This document shows, piece by piece, positions 1 to 10,745 of a DNA stretch of 64,000 nt; positions within the stretch are counted from its first letter, which is position 1, and each line of letters starts with the position of its first letter. Below the pieces are notes generated by a model. The model searched no databases and was not told where the DNA came from. It saw only the letters and a list, made by a program, of their open reading frames with translations. The DNA is from Liolophura sinensis. Its lineage: Eukaryota; Mollusca; Polyplacophora; Chitonida; Chitonidae. The translations under genes were made by a program, and so were the position numbers. The stretch covers positions 27,674,628 through 27,738,627 of the forward strand of contig NC_088305.1 in assembly GCF_032854445.1 (NCBI RefSeq). Reading direction: 5' to 3'.

Positions 1-120
1 CCAGATCCGACTTGTATGTACACGGACTGATTGCCCGAGAACGGTTTGCACGAATCTACAAAGCCGAACTCAGTCAAAACACACAGGAAAGGACAGTGGT
101 TGTGGCCAAAATGATCAATG
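1..120 (+). CDS. kinase exon a: glycine loop and beta-3 lysine
   Basis: The frame with a codon at 12-14 is open from the window edge to 120 and reads RSDLYVHGLIARERFARIY, then KAEL, then TVVVAKMIN. This matches a kinase N-lobe: degenerate P-loop, YKAEL strand, and VxVAKM with the ATP-binding lysine. The donor is GTATGG at 121, leaving phase 1. The exon start lies outside the window. Confidence 0.6.
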
Positions 121-3100
121 GTATGGTACTAGCACTATTCCATTTTAATGTACGTCGGGATACCGCTATAAATCGTCCATGGATGTCCACAGGTAAGGCA
201 TTGGAAAACTTCCATGAATATCTACACGAATTGGCCACTGAAATCTTTTATGGATGTCCACTGGTAAGGCATTGGAAACCTTCCATTGATGTCCACTGGT
301 AAGGCATTGGAAACCTTCCATTGATGTCCACTGGTAAGGCACTGGAAACCTTCCATTGATCTCCGCAGGTAAGGCACTGGAAACCTTCCATTGATCTCCG
401 CAGGTAAGGCACTGGAAACCTTTCATGAATGTTCGTAGGTAAGGCACTGGAAACCTTTCATGAATGTTCGTAGGTAAGGCACTGGAAACCTTTCATGAAT
501 GTCCGCAGGTAAGGCACTGGAAATCTTCAATTGATGTCCGCAGGTAAGGCACTGGAAACCTTTCATTGATCTCCGCAGGTAAGGCACTGGAAACCTTTCA
601 TGAATGTCCGCAGGTAAGGCACTGGAAACCTTTCATGAATGTCCGCAGGTAAGGCACTGGAAACCTTTCATTGATCTCCGCAGGTAAGGCAATGGAAATC
701 TTTTATGGATATCCACAAGAATTGCCACTGGAAACCTTCCACAAGAGTCGGCGTAGGAAAACTTCTGTGGATGTCCGCATGTGCATGATCACATAGGAGA
801 CCTTACATGGATGCCCAAGGGTAATGCACAGGAGACCTAAATGAATGTAAAGGGATCGGTACCGGAAATCTTCAACAGATGATCCTTGACAGAGCTAACA
901 GTCTTTCACGAATGCTCAAAGCTAACAGGGCACACTTTAAATATGCTAAAAGGTACATCTTTGGAAAAATGTTATGAATACTCAAAGGTGCAACACTTAC
1001 ATTTTAAATGAACGATACTCAATGTTATGGCACTTTATATTTCACTGAGTGTTCAATAGATCAACTGATCACGTTTCCTATTTCAGCCAGTACGCCGTGC
1101 CAGGACGCGATTCGAATAATGAAGGCTAAGATAAATTTCATGGCCACAAATAGTCTAGTCAATGAGAACGTCATTCACTTCATAGAAGCAATACTGGACG
1201 AAAGCGACCGTGAGTTTCCATCCAGGCTTTACGTTTTTAATTTAATTTATTTATTTATAATTAGCTAGTAATCGATAGTAATCGAGGAAACTATAGGTTT
1301 GGACCTCGTCTTTACGTCTGTCTTGCGGACAAATTTCTCTAAGTTTATTACACTTTTTTCAGCTTATTCTTTAACACATTTCAGTGAATGACTGGTTAAT
1401 AACATTTCAGTCATATCGTGGTGAGCATTTCATTAAAATTTGGTGTCCATATTTATTTATTATTGATTTGATTGGTGTTTTACGCTGTACTCAAGAATAT
1501 TTCACTTATACGACGGCGGCCAGCATTATGGTAGGAAGAACCCGGGCAGAGCCTGTAGGTTGCTGGCAGACCTTCCCACGTAGAGCCGGAGAGGAAGCCC
1601 ACATGAGCTGGACTTGAACTCACAGCGACCGCATTGGTCTGGTGTCCACAATATTTATATGACAATATTACAGGACACGGGTGTAACGCTATCAGTTTTC
1701 AGTTCTTACACTAGAAGTAACTGTCAGATCTGTGAGCTCCTTCATCAGAGGTATTAGACGGCAGGCTACGGGCCTCTGCATGAAGAGAATACATGTTTGC
1801 TTAGTTGACACTAAGCAAGATTTCGTTGACACTACTAGATTTCGTTGAGACCTTCAGAAAAAGTTTCAGTTTTGTGATGATTCAATAGTTTATTTCTGTA
1901 CTGTACTAAAAACTGTTGTTCTTCTTCCATTGAGAACTGTATCCAGGGCAGTTTTCTGCTGTTAAATTTCTGTGTGCTTCTCCATACACACTTTTATTTG
2001 TATTGATACTTCGTCACAGGAAGATGTATTCTATCGATTGTTTTATTTATCGATTGCTTTATTTAACGATTGCTTTATTTATTTATCGATTGCTTTATTT
2101 ATTTATCGATTGCTTTATTTATTTGGTGTTTTGAGCCGTACTTAAAAATATATCACTTATACAATAGCGACCACCATTGGTAGAAGAAAACCGGGCACAG
2201 CCCAATGGAAATCCACGACGATCTGCAGGTTGCTGACAGACATTCCCTCGTACGGCCGGAGAACAGCTGTGAACAGAACATAACTGGCAGTAACACTTTT
2301 CCCAATAGTTACTGTCTCCTGGTTTAAACTCGCCACGATGTTGATGCAATATTGCCAAAATGACGTTTAGCTACAATAAATCTGTCAGCAACCTGCGGAT
2401 GCTCGTGGGTTTCCCCCGTGTTCTGCCTGGTTTCCATTCACCATAATGCTGGTCTCCGTCGTATAAGTGAAATATTCTTGATTACGGAGTAAACACCAGT
2501 GAAATAAATAATTAAATAAATTTAGCCATAATCATTCATTCAGTAATTCATACCGGTATTCATTACTTCTCGCTTACAAATACTGCCATAACCATGTAAA
2601 ATACAATATCGATATTTTTCTGGTTCACAAACGGATTAAGACAGGCCCTAAAACCTAATTATTATTGGGAATTAAGTTGTGGACTTAAGTTTAAAGTAGA
2701 ATTTACTCAGATTTATGCTCATAATATTCCTCGTGTAAAGCGACTAAAACTGATACACCTGGTATCGCCAGTGCTTTTCTTGGTCCTTGGTTGAATCAGT
2801 CGTCTAAAAGACTGGTCTCGCCACAAAGGACAGGTCCTTATTATTACTAATTAATTATAACAAATTAATTATTGCTAATCTGAATACATAACCGTTTTCG
2901 TCACGAATGATGCCGGAGTCAGGTGAATTCAAAAGGTTGAAAGCTTGTATATCATACAGAACATGATTTTAATGTGAAACAGTTCACTGATATACGAGAT
3001 GTATGAATGATCGTGAAGAAAGGTCTGAAAAATACGGAGAATTAGCCATATGCATATCGCTAACCTTGGTCCTTTTGTTTTCTGTAGAAGGGCCAACCAT

Positions 3101-3252
3101 GCTCTTTGGTTTCTGCGAAAACGGTCGCTTGATTGATTGGCTGATCAAACGACAGCTGCAAGGACACATATTTGATCATGACACTGAAAACATGTTCAAG
3201 TTCGCCTTCGAAACCACTAAAGGTATGGAGTATCTTAGCCACAGAGGCCTAA
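1..3252 (+). CDS. protein kinase-like gene, partial (three exons)
   Basis: Three separated exons read as consecutive parts of a protein-kinase domain of the receptor-tyrosine-kinase type: 1-120 (glycine loop and beta-3 lysine), 1087-1209 (helix C to beta-5) and 3088-3252 (hinge to helix E). All junctions are phase 1 and the joined frame stays open. The 5' part lies outside the window. Two key positions look wrong: the glycine loop reads HGLIARERFARI instead of GxGxxG, and the helix-C glutamate position reads Lys (IMKAKINFM). No exon with an HRD or DFG motif was recognised in the next 11 kb, so this may be a decaying copy, a pseudokinase, or a gene with a very long next intron. Kinase homology is inferred from motif order; the receptor subfamily cannot be told. 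Confidence 0.6.
181..705 (+). repeat. 35-bp minisatellite in kinase intron
   Basis: About 14 imperfect copies of a unit of roughly 35 bp around GTAAGGCACTGGAAACC, in the sense strand of the first visible kinase intron. Later copies carry CAGGTAAGG, a match to the 5' splice-site consensus. Apparent open frames across the array are repeat artefacts. Confidence 0.9.
1087..1209 (+). CDS. kinase exon b: helix C to beta-5
   Basis: The acceptor is CCTATTTCAG ending at 1086 and the donor is GTGAGT at 1210. The frame continues in phase 1 from exon a and reads ASTPCQDAIRIMKAKINFM followed by NENVIHFIEAILDESD. This fits helix C, the alpha-C/beta-4 loop (NENVIxF) and beta-4/5. The usual helix-C glutamate position is Lys. 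Confidence 0.6.
1456..1645 (-). mobile_element. SINE family A, partial
   Basis: In antisense this shows the 3' end and body of the common tRNA-headed SINE of this window: ATTTGATTGGTGTTTTACGC, then TTCACTTATACGACGGCGGC, a conserved centre, and part of the head (GACTTGAACTCACAGCGACC). Part of the body and the tRNA-like 5' end are missing. Confidence 0.8.
2035..2118 (+). repeat. short TTTATTTATCGATTGC repeats
   Basis: Four to five copies of an 18-22 bp unit TATCGATTGCTTTATTTA, directly beside the A-rich tail side of the next SINE fragment. Probably slippage from a SINE tail. Confidence 0.7.
2105..2275 (-). mobile_element. SINE family A, 3' part, degenerate
   Basis: Antisense 3' tail and body (TTTGGTGTTTTGAGCCGTAC, TATCACTTATACAATAGCGA) with many substitutions; it ends near the CCGTACGGCCGGAGA segment. 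Confidence 0.65.
2385..2522 (+). mobile_element. SINE family A, 3' part
   Basis: Sense-strand second half of the SINE, from CAGCAACCTGCGGATG to the end TGAAATATTCTTGATTACGG and an AAATAAATAATTAAAT tail. It faces the antisense fragment at 2105-2275, giving an inverted pair about 110 bp apart. Confidence 0.75.
3088..3252 (+). CDS. kinase exon c: hinge to helix E
   Basis: The acceptor is TTTTGTTTTCTGTAG ending at 3087; the likely donor is GTTAGA at 3253, a weak site. The phase-1 join from exon b gives DQGPTMLFGFCENGRLIDWL, then FKFAFETTKGMEYLSHRGL. These are the beta-5/hinge, the helix-D start (GxLxxWL) and helix E ending just before the expected HRD loop. The phase left open (one base, A) would fit an Ile codon before HRD, but no such exon was found downstream. 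Confidence 0.62.
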
Positions 3253-3685
3253 GTTAGACACAAAAATCCTAGTTATCAAGAGCTTATCAAAATATGGGCC
3301 CTCAACCTTCATCCATCGTACCGTGTTTCGTTACGATATCCAGGTACAGTACTGTGACGGGTCATTTTAAAACGTCCCCATTACAACACATGACATCCCC
3401 ATTACATCAGCATGACCTCGGCGAATTCTGATTCTCTCTCCACGGCATGACCTGCGCACAGATATCTTCTTGTATTCCATTGTATATAGGCTACAACATC
3501 GCATATGGAAAGCAGTAAGCCAATCAAAATTGGCTTACACCATTGTTTTGAGATGCTGGGTGTAGTCTGTGTATTTGAAACCATCGAGAACACACCCAAT
3601 GTTCCATTAGGTTCCCTTGGCTCTATTGTAATTTGTATAGACTTTGATGTGTTGTTAGAATGAATAAGTGCATGTGGTTTACGTC
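3253..3685. other. no gene recognised
   Basis: Intron-like or spacer sequence after kinase exon c. I looked for a catalytic-loop exon on the + strand and found none. A 65-codon antisense open frame at 3402-3599 has no supporting feature. Confidence 0.4.
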
Positions 3686-3985
3686 GTACCTAACAATTTT
3701 TCAGTCATAAGAGGACGAAGAAATCCTTAGAGTGCATGTAATGTGCCTCCTTGTAGCAGGACGGATTTCCACCGCTCTTTTATCTAGTGCTGCTTCACTG
3801 AGACGACTTACCGAAGGCAAGTAAGTTGCCCCGCCCGAGCCATTATACTGATACGGGTCAACCAGTCGTTGCACTATCTCCTTCATGCTGAGCGCCAAGC
3901 GAAGAGGTACAACTTCCTCTTTTAAAGTCTTAGGTGTGATTCGACCCAAGATTGACCCTGGATCTACCGCTCCCCAAGCGGACGA
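3686..3985 (-). mobile_element. SINE family B, nearly complete
   Basis: In antisense this reads the second tRNA-headed SINE. The 3' tail is the reverse complement of TGAAAAATTGTTAGGTACGA, the centre holds the CTCGCTTGGCGCTCAGCATG segment, and the head side has GATCCAGGGTCAATC (B-box-like). The extreme 5' tRNA part is replaced by unrelated sequence after about 3985. Confidence 0.8.
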
Positions 3986-4034
3986 TGTGCTGTTAGAGAA
4001 CACCACAGCGATACGATGCCTCAATGCGTCACTC

Positions 4035-4200
4035 TACCCATTTGGACCTGTTTACTTTTTTCCACCTACCATATGTGCAACCTGGGGATGGTCGTGGTTG
4101 TCCCTTCCTGGGTTCCTTCCACCATATCCGCCTTCATATGAGTGAAACATTCTTGGGTAGGGTACGGCGTCAAACTCAAATCAAATAAATAAATAAATTA
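4035..4200 (+). mobile_element. SINE family A, 3' part, degenerate
   Basis: Shows the GGATGGTCGTGGTTGTCCC, CTTCCACCATA and GAGTGAAACATTCTTGGG segments and an AAATAAATAAATAAATTA tail. It abuts the end of the SINE B copy. Confidence 0.6.
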
Positions 4201-4207
4201 TATGCCC

Positions 4208-4490
4208 CTGTGAGTAAGGTGTATAAACGTCTATACCTCTATGCCCCGGTGAGTAAGGTGTATAAACGTCTATACCTCTATGCCCCGGTGAGTAAGGTGT
4301 ATAAACGTCTATACCTCTATGCCCCGGTGAGTAAGGTGTATAAACGTCTATACCTCTATGCCCCGGTGAGTAAGGTGTATAAACGTCTATACCTCCATGC
4401 CCCGGTGAGTAAGGTGTATAAACGTCTATACCTCTATGCCCCTGTGAGTAAGGTGTATAAACGTCTATACCTCTATGCCCCTGTCAGTCA
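4208..4490 (+). repeat. 39-bp minisatellite, 7 copies
   Basis: Near-identical 39-bp units beginning GTGAGTAAGGTGTATAAACG. Because 39 is divisible by 3 the array is open as a 13-residue peptide repeat (VSKVYKRLYLYAP), which I take as accidental. Each unit holds GGTGAGTAAG, a strong 5' splice-site match. Confidence 0.95.
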
Positions 4491-4529
4491 ACTTGTCACC
4501 TCATTACATTCCCTGTTACATTACATTTC

Positions 4530-5092
4530 TCTTACGCGGTGGGATCTAACACCCCGGTGCATACCTGGTGGGATCTAACACCCCGGTGCATACCTGGTGG
4601 GATCTAACACCCGGGTACATACCTGGTGGGATCTAACACCCCGGTGCATACCTGGTGGGATCTAACACCCCGGTGCATACCTGGTGGGATCTAACACCCC
4701 GGTGCATACCTGGTGGGATCTAACACCCCAGTGCATACCTGGTGGGATCTAACACCCCAGTGCATACCTGGTGGGATCTAACACCCCAGTGCATTTCTGG
4801 TGGGATCTAACACCCCAGTGCATTTCTGGTGGGATCTAACACCCCAGTGCATTTCTGGTGGGATCTAATACCCCAGTGCATTTCTGGTGGGATCTAATAC
4901 CCCAGTGCATTTCTGGTGGGATCTAATACTCCAGTGCATTTCTAATGGGATCTAATACTCCAGTGCATTTCTGATGGGATCTAATACTCCAGTGTATTTC
5001 TGATGAGATCTAATACTCCATTGCATTTCTGATGGGATCTAATACTCCAGTGCATTTCTGATGAGATCTAATACTCCAATGCATTTTTGCTG
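4530..5092 (+). repeat. 29-bp minisatellite, about 19 copies
   Basis: Units of 29 bp around GGTGGGATCTAACACCCC. Variants are ordered along the array: CCCCGGTGCATACC first, CCCCAGTGCATTTC next, ATACTCCAGTGCATTTC last. This gradient is typical of local unequal exchange. Confidence 0.95.
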
Positions 5093-5260
5093 CCTGTGCA
5101 ACTTCCTGGTAATAGGATTAAAGGAGTATCTAGAGTAAGGCACAATGATAAATTTACACAAGCGCTACCAACTTGCCACCCCATCATTGTCACAATATTA
5201 CCCTCTGTGCCCCGGGTTTTGATGATGTAAATGTACATATAGGCGCTATACTCGACGGGA

Positions 5261-5280
5261 AGGGGGGGGGGGGGGGGGGA
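5261..5280 (+). repeat. poly-G tract
   Basis: A run of about 18 G followed by GAGAGAGAG, directly 5' of a SINE copy. Other G runs in the window lie at 13446-13484, 28163-28182 and 46637-46650. Confidence 0.95.
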
Positions 5281-5289
5281 GAGAGAGAG

Positions 5290-5516
5290 CTCGGTAGCCG
5301 AGGGGTTAGCAACGGCGCAATGACCCAGGAGACGCCGCCAATGTGGTTGGTGTGAGCTCAAGTCTAGGCCATGCTGACTTCCTCTCCAGCTGTACGTGGG
5401 AAGGTCTGCAAGCAACCTGCGAATGATCGTGGGTTTCCTCCCACCATAATACTGGCCGCCGTCGTATAAGTGAAATATTTTTGAGTACGGCGTAAAACAC
5501 CAAGCAAATAAATAAA
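5290..5516 (+). mobile_element. SINE family A, variant head
   Basis: The head CTCGGTAGCCGAGGGGTTAG differs from the usual GTGGCTCAGTTGGTTAGCG but still looks like a tRNA A box. The body (GAGCTCAAGTCTAGGCCATG, TACGTGGGAAGGTCTGC) and tail (TGAAATATTTTTGAGTACGG plus AAATAAATAAA) belong to family A. Confidence 0.8.
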
Positions 5517-5755
5517 TTAAACTCGACTGGCTGTCAAAGTGAGTTTAATTTTTGAGTACTGTGTTACACACCAGTTATATAAAGACATACTTTGTTTTCA
5601 AGAAATTTTCACATATACTACGAGGGGTCAGTACGTCTAATAATAATAATTATATTACATGTGTGGACGGAGAAAATCGGACAGTTTGAAGTAAAGTACT
5701 GAGACACACCTTTGGTGAGATACTGGCGAACTGTGCCTTATGTGACATGCCATAT

Positions 5756-5995
5756 TTATTTATTTTTTTGATTGGTGTGTTTACGCCGTACATAAAGAAT
5801 ATTTCACTTATACGACGGCGACTAGAACTGTGGTGGGAGGAAACCGGACAGAGACCGCGGGAAACCCACAACCATCCACAGGTTGCTGACAGACCTTCCC
5901 ACGGTCCGACTTGAACCCACAGCACTTGCATTGGCGCGAGGCTCTGGGTCATTGCGCCGCGCAGACACGCTGGCCATCTCGGCCATGGAGGCCAC
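5756..5995 (-). mobile_element. SINE family A, variant head, inverted
   Basis: Antisense copy from the tail (TTTGATTGGTGTGTTTACGC) to the head (CTGGCCATCTCGGCCATGGA). The head matches the variant seen at 5290 better than the common head. Together they form an inverted pair about 240 bp apart. Confidence 0.75.
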
Positions 5996-6887
5996 ACATG
6001 CAGTAATGATGGAGGGCAAGTGGTCTACAGTGAACTTTGTGTAAGTTTACACGAAAGAGCGTCCTCGACCGCGGTTCCACCAAGGCCCGGAGACCAGGGG
6101 GAGCAAGAAAATATTGAACATTTTCTTTCCGAGGAGAATTTTGAGCAACTATGTCTTTAGTTACATTGTGACCCAAAGGCAAGGCGATGGTACACTTATG
6201 CTGTTATGAATAGATGAATGAATGCTTGGGTTAGACGATAGTTCCCATGTACAGCCGTGTTAGCGAGTCAGTGAATGTTACGCTGGTCTTTTAATCTCCG
6301 GTCGTGGCACCCATCATCTTGACCTGTTGGCCCGAGACATGTCGATGTACATCCAGCGCACAGCTCGAGTTTAACAATCAACCAGCGAGCGTCGGCAAAT
6401 CAACATGTTCCTCTTTGTAATATTATAGCCTGTGACACATCATCATCTCAAATGTGACAGCGTGCAGGCCATCTTGATTTCCGTTGTCATACATGTATCA
6501 TACATGAATTCAAAGGGGACGACTCAAGTTGCGACCGAAAATAAATGTGATGGGGACAATTTGTGAAAGGCATACATATAGACTACCCTTTGTCACCGTC
6601 CCTGTGAGAATTATACTGAAAAACAATAAATCCGCAAGAGACCATTGGGAGTTTGTCATTCAAGCTGTTCGTGAACTTCTCAATTGCGGGTGAGTGGAAA
6701 CTAAGAGTCAGCCACCTCATGTTGTAAACCTACTGTCAGTAAGTGTGAGAGAGGACGGAAACAAAGGCTTGTCCTAGATCAGAGACATGTAAAACTCTCG
6801 TCTGTACAAAAAGAAGTTTAAGTGTGAAGAAATCCATACGGCTTGTCAAATGCTAGACAAAGGAGATTTCATGTACAGGTTGGACAT
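5996..6887. other. no gene or known element seen
   Basis: Single-copy-looking sequence without supported exons. A 77-codon antisense open frame at 5949-6182 overlaps the SINE head and is not credible. Confidence 0.4.
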
Positions 6888-7690
6888 GAAAATTCTTATC
6901 GCTAGACTGATATCCACACAGATTTCCAAACATACCTGGGATTTCAGTGGGTATTAGAATCACTATACTAATATCCACACAGATTTCCAAACATACCTGG
7001 GATTTCAGTGGGTATTAGAATCACTATACTAATATCCACACAGATTTCCAAACATACCTGGGATTTCAGTGGGTATTACAATCACTAGACTAATATCCAC
7101 ACAGATTTCCAAACATACCTGGGATTTCAGTGGGTATTAGAATCACTAGACTGATATCCACACAGATTTCCAAACATATCTGGGATTTCAGTGGGTATTA
7201 CAATCACTATACTAATATCCACACAGATTTCCAAACATACCTGGGATTTCAATGGGTATTAGAATCACTAGACTAATATCCACACAGATTTCCAAACATA
7301 CCTGGGATTTCAGTGGGTATTAGAATCACTAGACTGATATCCACACAGATTTCCAAACATACCTGGGATTTCAATGGGTATTAGAATCACTAGACTGATA
7401 CCCACACAGATTTCCAAACATACCTGGGATTTCAGTGGGTATTACAATCACTATACTAATATCCACACAGATTTCCAAACATACCTGGGATTTCAGTGGG
7501 TATTAGAATCACTAGACTGATATCCACACAGATTTCCAAACATACCTGGGATTTCAGTGGGTATTACAATCACTAGACTAATATCCACACAGATTTCCAA
7601 ACATACCTGGGATTTCAGTGGGTATTAGAATCACTAGACTGATTTCCACACAGATTTCCAAACATACCTGGGATTTCAATGGGTATTAGA
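6888..7690 (+). repeat. 61-bp satellite-like array, about 13 copies
   Basis: Tandem 61-bp units with TATCCACACAGATTTCCAAA and CCTGGGATTTCAGTGGGTAT. Variants alternate between units (ATACTAATA or AGACTGATA; TATTAGA or TATTACA), suggesting a higher-order pattern. The array ends next to the reverse-transcriptase remnant. Confidence 0.95.
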
Positions 7691-8270
7691 CGGCCAGCTC
7701 ATATCTTTCACACTGATAGTTTTAACCTTCGTCCATACGTATTCACGAAGGTAATTAGACCTCTTATAGCCAAAAAGATAACTATTTTCTGTGATGATGG
7801 TATAGGTGCTTCAAACAGTAAAACAGATGCTACGTCCGATTCATAGGCGGTTAAGGGAGATTTAAAGCTGTTTGGTTTCATCCTAAACACAAACAAATGT
7901 AATTGGTTTCCTGGCAGAAAACAGCAGTGGTTGGGAACAATGCTAGACACAGAATCATTGGCAGTTAGAGTTTCCCAAACCAGCATGCTTACAAAAATCA
8001 TTGCAAACATCAAAAGCGTTATTCAGTTAGGAGGTAGATGTAACACCCGACATGTCGCTTCATTAGTAGGTCAGTTCATATCCATGCGCACAACGATCCC
8101 TAACGAAGTCTGTTTAAAGACTACAAATCTACAGGAAGTCATACAAACCAGTCAGTGGCTTGTGCATGTTAAACCACAGCTGTGGAAGTCGCGCTATTGT
8201 CTGCGCAGTTCATTATTTTTCAAAAATCCACACTTACAAGTTTGTGGTTTGAGTGGTGATGAGTGACAAC
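7691..8270 (+). mobile_element. DIRS-like retrotransposon RT remnant
   Basis: One + strand frame, broken by a TAG near 7847, reads LRPYVFTKVIRPLIAKK, then TIFCDDGIGAS (the RT catalytic box, usually YLDDG), then LKLFGFILNTNKCNWFPG, WLGTMLD and TRHVASLVGQFISM. This order (FTK-xx-RPL, xxDDG, GF-xx-N-xx-K-xx-W-xP, WLG, AS-xx-G-xx-S) fits the RT and RNase H junction of DIRS-type tyrosine-recombinase elements, from family knowledge. No recombinase, gag or terminal repeats were seen, so it is a dead fragment. An alternative is another DDG-type RT lineage. Confidence 0.5.
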
Positions 8271-8455
8271 TTGTATTACCTGAATTGCTTTCGGTAGAAT
8301 GGGATTCGATTGTAAACTTTTGTTGTGACGTCAATCCTTTGTCTGACATAACAATGTTGTTTTTGAGCGTCGAATCATCCTAGTCACTCTGGTGGCGTGA
8401 AAATCGTTTTTGTGTTCGAAAATATCGCATCCTCAGAGCTCGCCATATTTCGAAT

Positions 8456-8812
8456 GAAGTGTGGTAGAGCGTCTGCTTCGGGACCGGTAGATACAGGATC
8501 AATCCTTGATCGAGCCACACCTAAGACTTTAAAAGAGGAAGTTTTAACTTCCTCGCTTGGCGTTCAGCATGAAGGGGATAGTACAACGACTGGCTGACCC
8601 GTATCAGTATAATGGCTCGGGCGGGGGCAGCTTACTTGCCTTCGGTAAGTCGTCTCAGTGAAGCAGCACTAAATAAAAGAGTGGTGGAAATCCGACCTGC
8701 AACAGGGAGGCACATTACACGTACACGTACCCTAAAGATTCCTTCATCGTCATATGACTGAAAAATTGTTGAGTACGACGTTAAACCCCAAGCACTCTCT
8801 TACTCACTCGAA
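8456..8812 (+). mobile_element. SINE family B, nearly complete
   Basis: The tRNA-like head GTGGTAGAGCGTCTGCTTCG is followed by GGATCAATCCTTGATC (B-box region), a centre with CTCGCTTGGCGTTCAGCATG and TCGGTAAGTCGTCTCAGTGA, and the tail CATATGACTGAAAAATTGTT, TGAGTACGACGTTAAACCCC and short CACTCTCTTACTCACTC repeats. Confidence 0.85.
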
Positions 8813-10379
8813 TGAAGCGTCTAAACTCATTCGCTCGGCTTATACACAGCGTTACCTTTTTCGCATAGCCATGCATTATCCCAGCATTTCAAGTGAATAT
8901 GGAAGTCGGTATGTGTGCAGATGTTCTTTATGTAAAGCGACACGAACTAAATGTTCCTGTATTACCAGGTTAGAAAGTGAATGCATTTTTGAGAACAAAA
9001 CAACGAAAAAACTGTTGATTCTTGAAAAATAATCGGTAGCTACATAACACGGGTTTAAGTAAAGAGAAACGCCATGCAAATGACGCCTCGGCGTTTCTCT
9101 ACTACGTAACAGGTTTGGATTAATCGAGTTGATTTCCGTCTGCTGAAGGAGCAAGGAAGTTGGTGATTCGAGGGTTGTGGGGAACAGGTCTTGCGTAATG
9201 TCTGGGGTATTGGGGGATAAAGTGTTCATTTCAAATTCGCTTCCGTCGTAGTCGGTTGCGTTAGGGTTTTGTTTTTGATGGGGAAATCAAAAGATCATTT
9301 GTTTTCCATTATATTAGTGGTAAACTCATGCCAATTTTGCAGGCTTTTCAGCAGAGGTAGAGTAGACCCACGGCTACGGTCCTCTGCCCAAAGAGAGTAT
9401 AATTCTTTTAGAATTTCGGATATTTACACAAGGCAGAATGTAGGCCTAAACGCAGTTCAAGAGCGCACTGCCGTCTACACTGCGATACATCTTACCTTAT
9501 ATTCGATTTCAGGAATAAACTCTACATGGTCTGGAGATCTAAATTTTGATCTAAACTACTTGTGTACTTGTTTTCTTCAAGAAAGTAGAAGAATGACTGC
9601 AGGAAACATATCATATGCATTGGCACGAAGTTGTCGAACGTAGTGGCAGATAGACGACCCAATTTGAGAGGATGAGGTGGAAGGGGGCACAGGGGATTGT
9701 AACTAGGTACAGCTAGGCCTGATTAACAATGCGAGCCTCCATTCACGCAAGGAAGAAAGGCGGGTCTTGTTTACAGGGTAAGTTATGTCTTGTATGCATA
9801 CATTTAAATTTGAAAATCCAAATTTTCAATGTGCTGCAGCAGAGTTAATTTGCAAGGCACAGTTTACCCGCTCGATAGGCAAGGCCCTCGAGAAATATTG
9901 AAGAAAGCGAGAAATGTGGATTAGACCTGTTCTCGGAAAGAGGTATCTTTGCTACAGTCGATCGACCATGCTCTATATCAATGTATTTGACAAGAAATGC
10001 AGCCTTGGATCTCTTTTTTATAGCATTTTTTACGAGTTTACCATTAAAATCAAACACTAGTGTTAATGAATTTTCAGTGATCCAGCTCCCGCTAGGTCAT
10101 AACGCTTGTCTCACGATTACTTAGTCACCAATGGCTAATTTTTGCGCCCTTGTAATGAGGCATGAAGTAAAGTTTGCCCATATCAGAACCTCATCTCCGA
10201 TTAACTTAGCGAATGCATTGTAAAGTTATAGCCTGTGTGTACAAGAATGTGGTCATGACCTCACACGCATTATCCTTTACGCCACTTAATTGTGCAAGCC
10301 CAAGAAGGTCATAAAGGGAGATAACTGGCATTGCTGCTACAAATAGAACTGTAAGTCAGAGAGATGCCTGGCCAAAACA
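8813..10379. other. no supported gene
   Basis: Mixed sequence with open frames of 90-125 codons on both strands (for example + 9269-9643 and - 8876-9229). None has splice context, domain motifs or repeat copies that I can recognise. The missing first coding exon of ferroportin copy A could lie in this or neighbouring spacer; I could not identify it. Confidence 0.35.
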
Positions 10380-10745
10380 CAAACTGAGATTGTGTGGCTT
10401 GACCAGTTGCTGATACAATTAGGGCTTGAAATCAGAGAGTTTGTTAGATTAGTTAACAAAATACAAATTGAGATGGCTTGACAAGTTGCTGATAAAATTA
10501 CGGCTTCAAATCAGGGAGTTGTTAGATTAGTGGCCGGAATATAAACTGAGATGGCTTGATAAGTTGCTGATACAATTACGGCTTCAAATCAGGGAGTTTG
10601 TTAGATTAGTGGCCGGAATATAAACTGAGATGGCTTGATAAGTTGCTGATACAATTACGGCTTCAATCAGAGAGTTCGTTAGATTATAGTGGCCAAAATA
10701 CAAAACGAGATGGCTGAGACAAGTTGCTGCTACGAATACGGCTTT
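10380..10745 (+). repeat. 78-79 bp tandem repeat, about 5 copies
   Basis: Units share GAGATGGCTTGATAAGTTGC, TACGGCTTCAAATCAG and TGTTAGATTAGTGGCC. The outer copies are the most diverged. Confidence 0.9.

Noticed and set aside
4210-4578. 122-codon protein with 13-residue repeats
   Set aside because: 39-bp minisatellite open by arithmetic; no signal peptide, promoter or splice context.
6888-7690. CRISPR-like regular array
   Set aside because: Units are continuous tandem repeats without unique spacers, in an animal genome.
9269-9643. 124-codon + frame as the missing exon 1 of ferroportin A
   Set aside because: No similarity to copy B exon 1 and no good phase-1 donor at its end.
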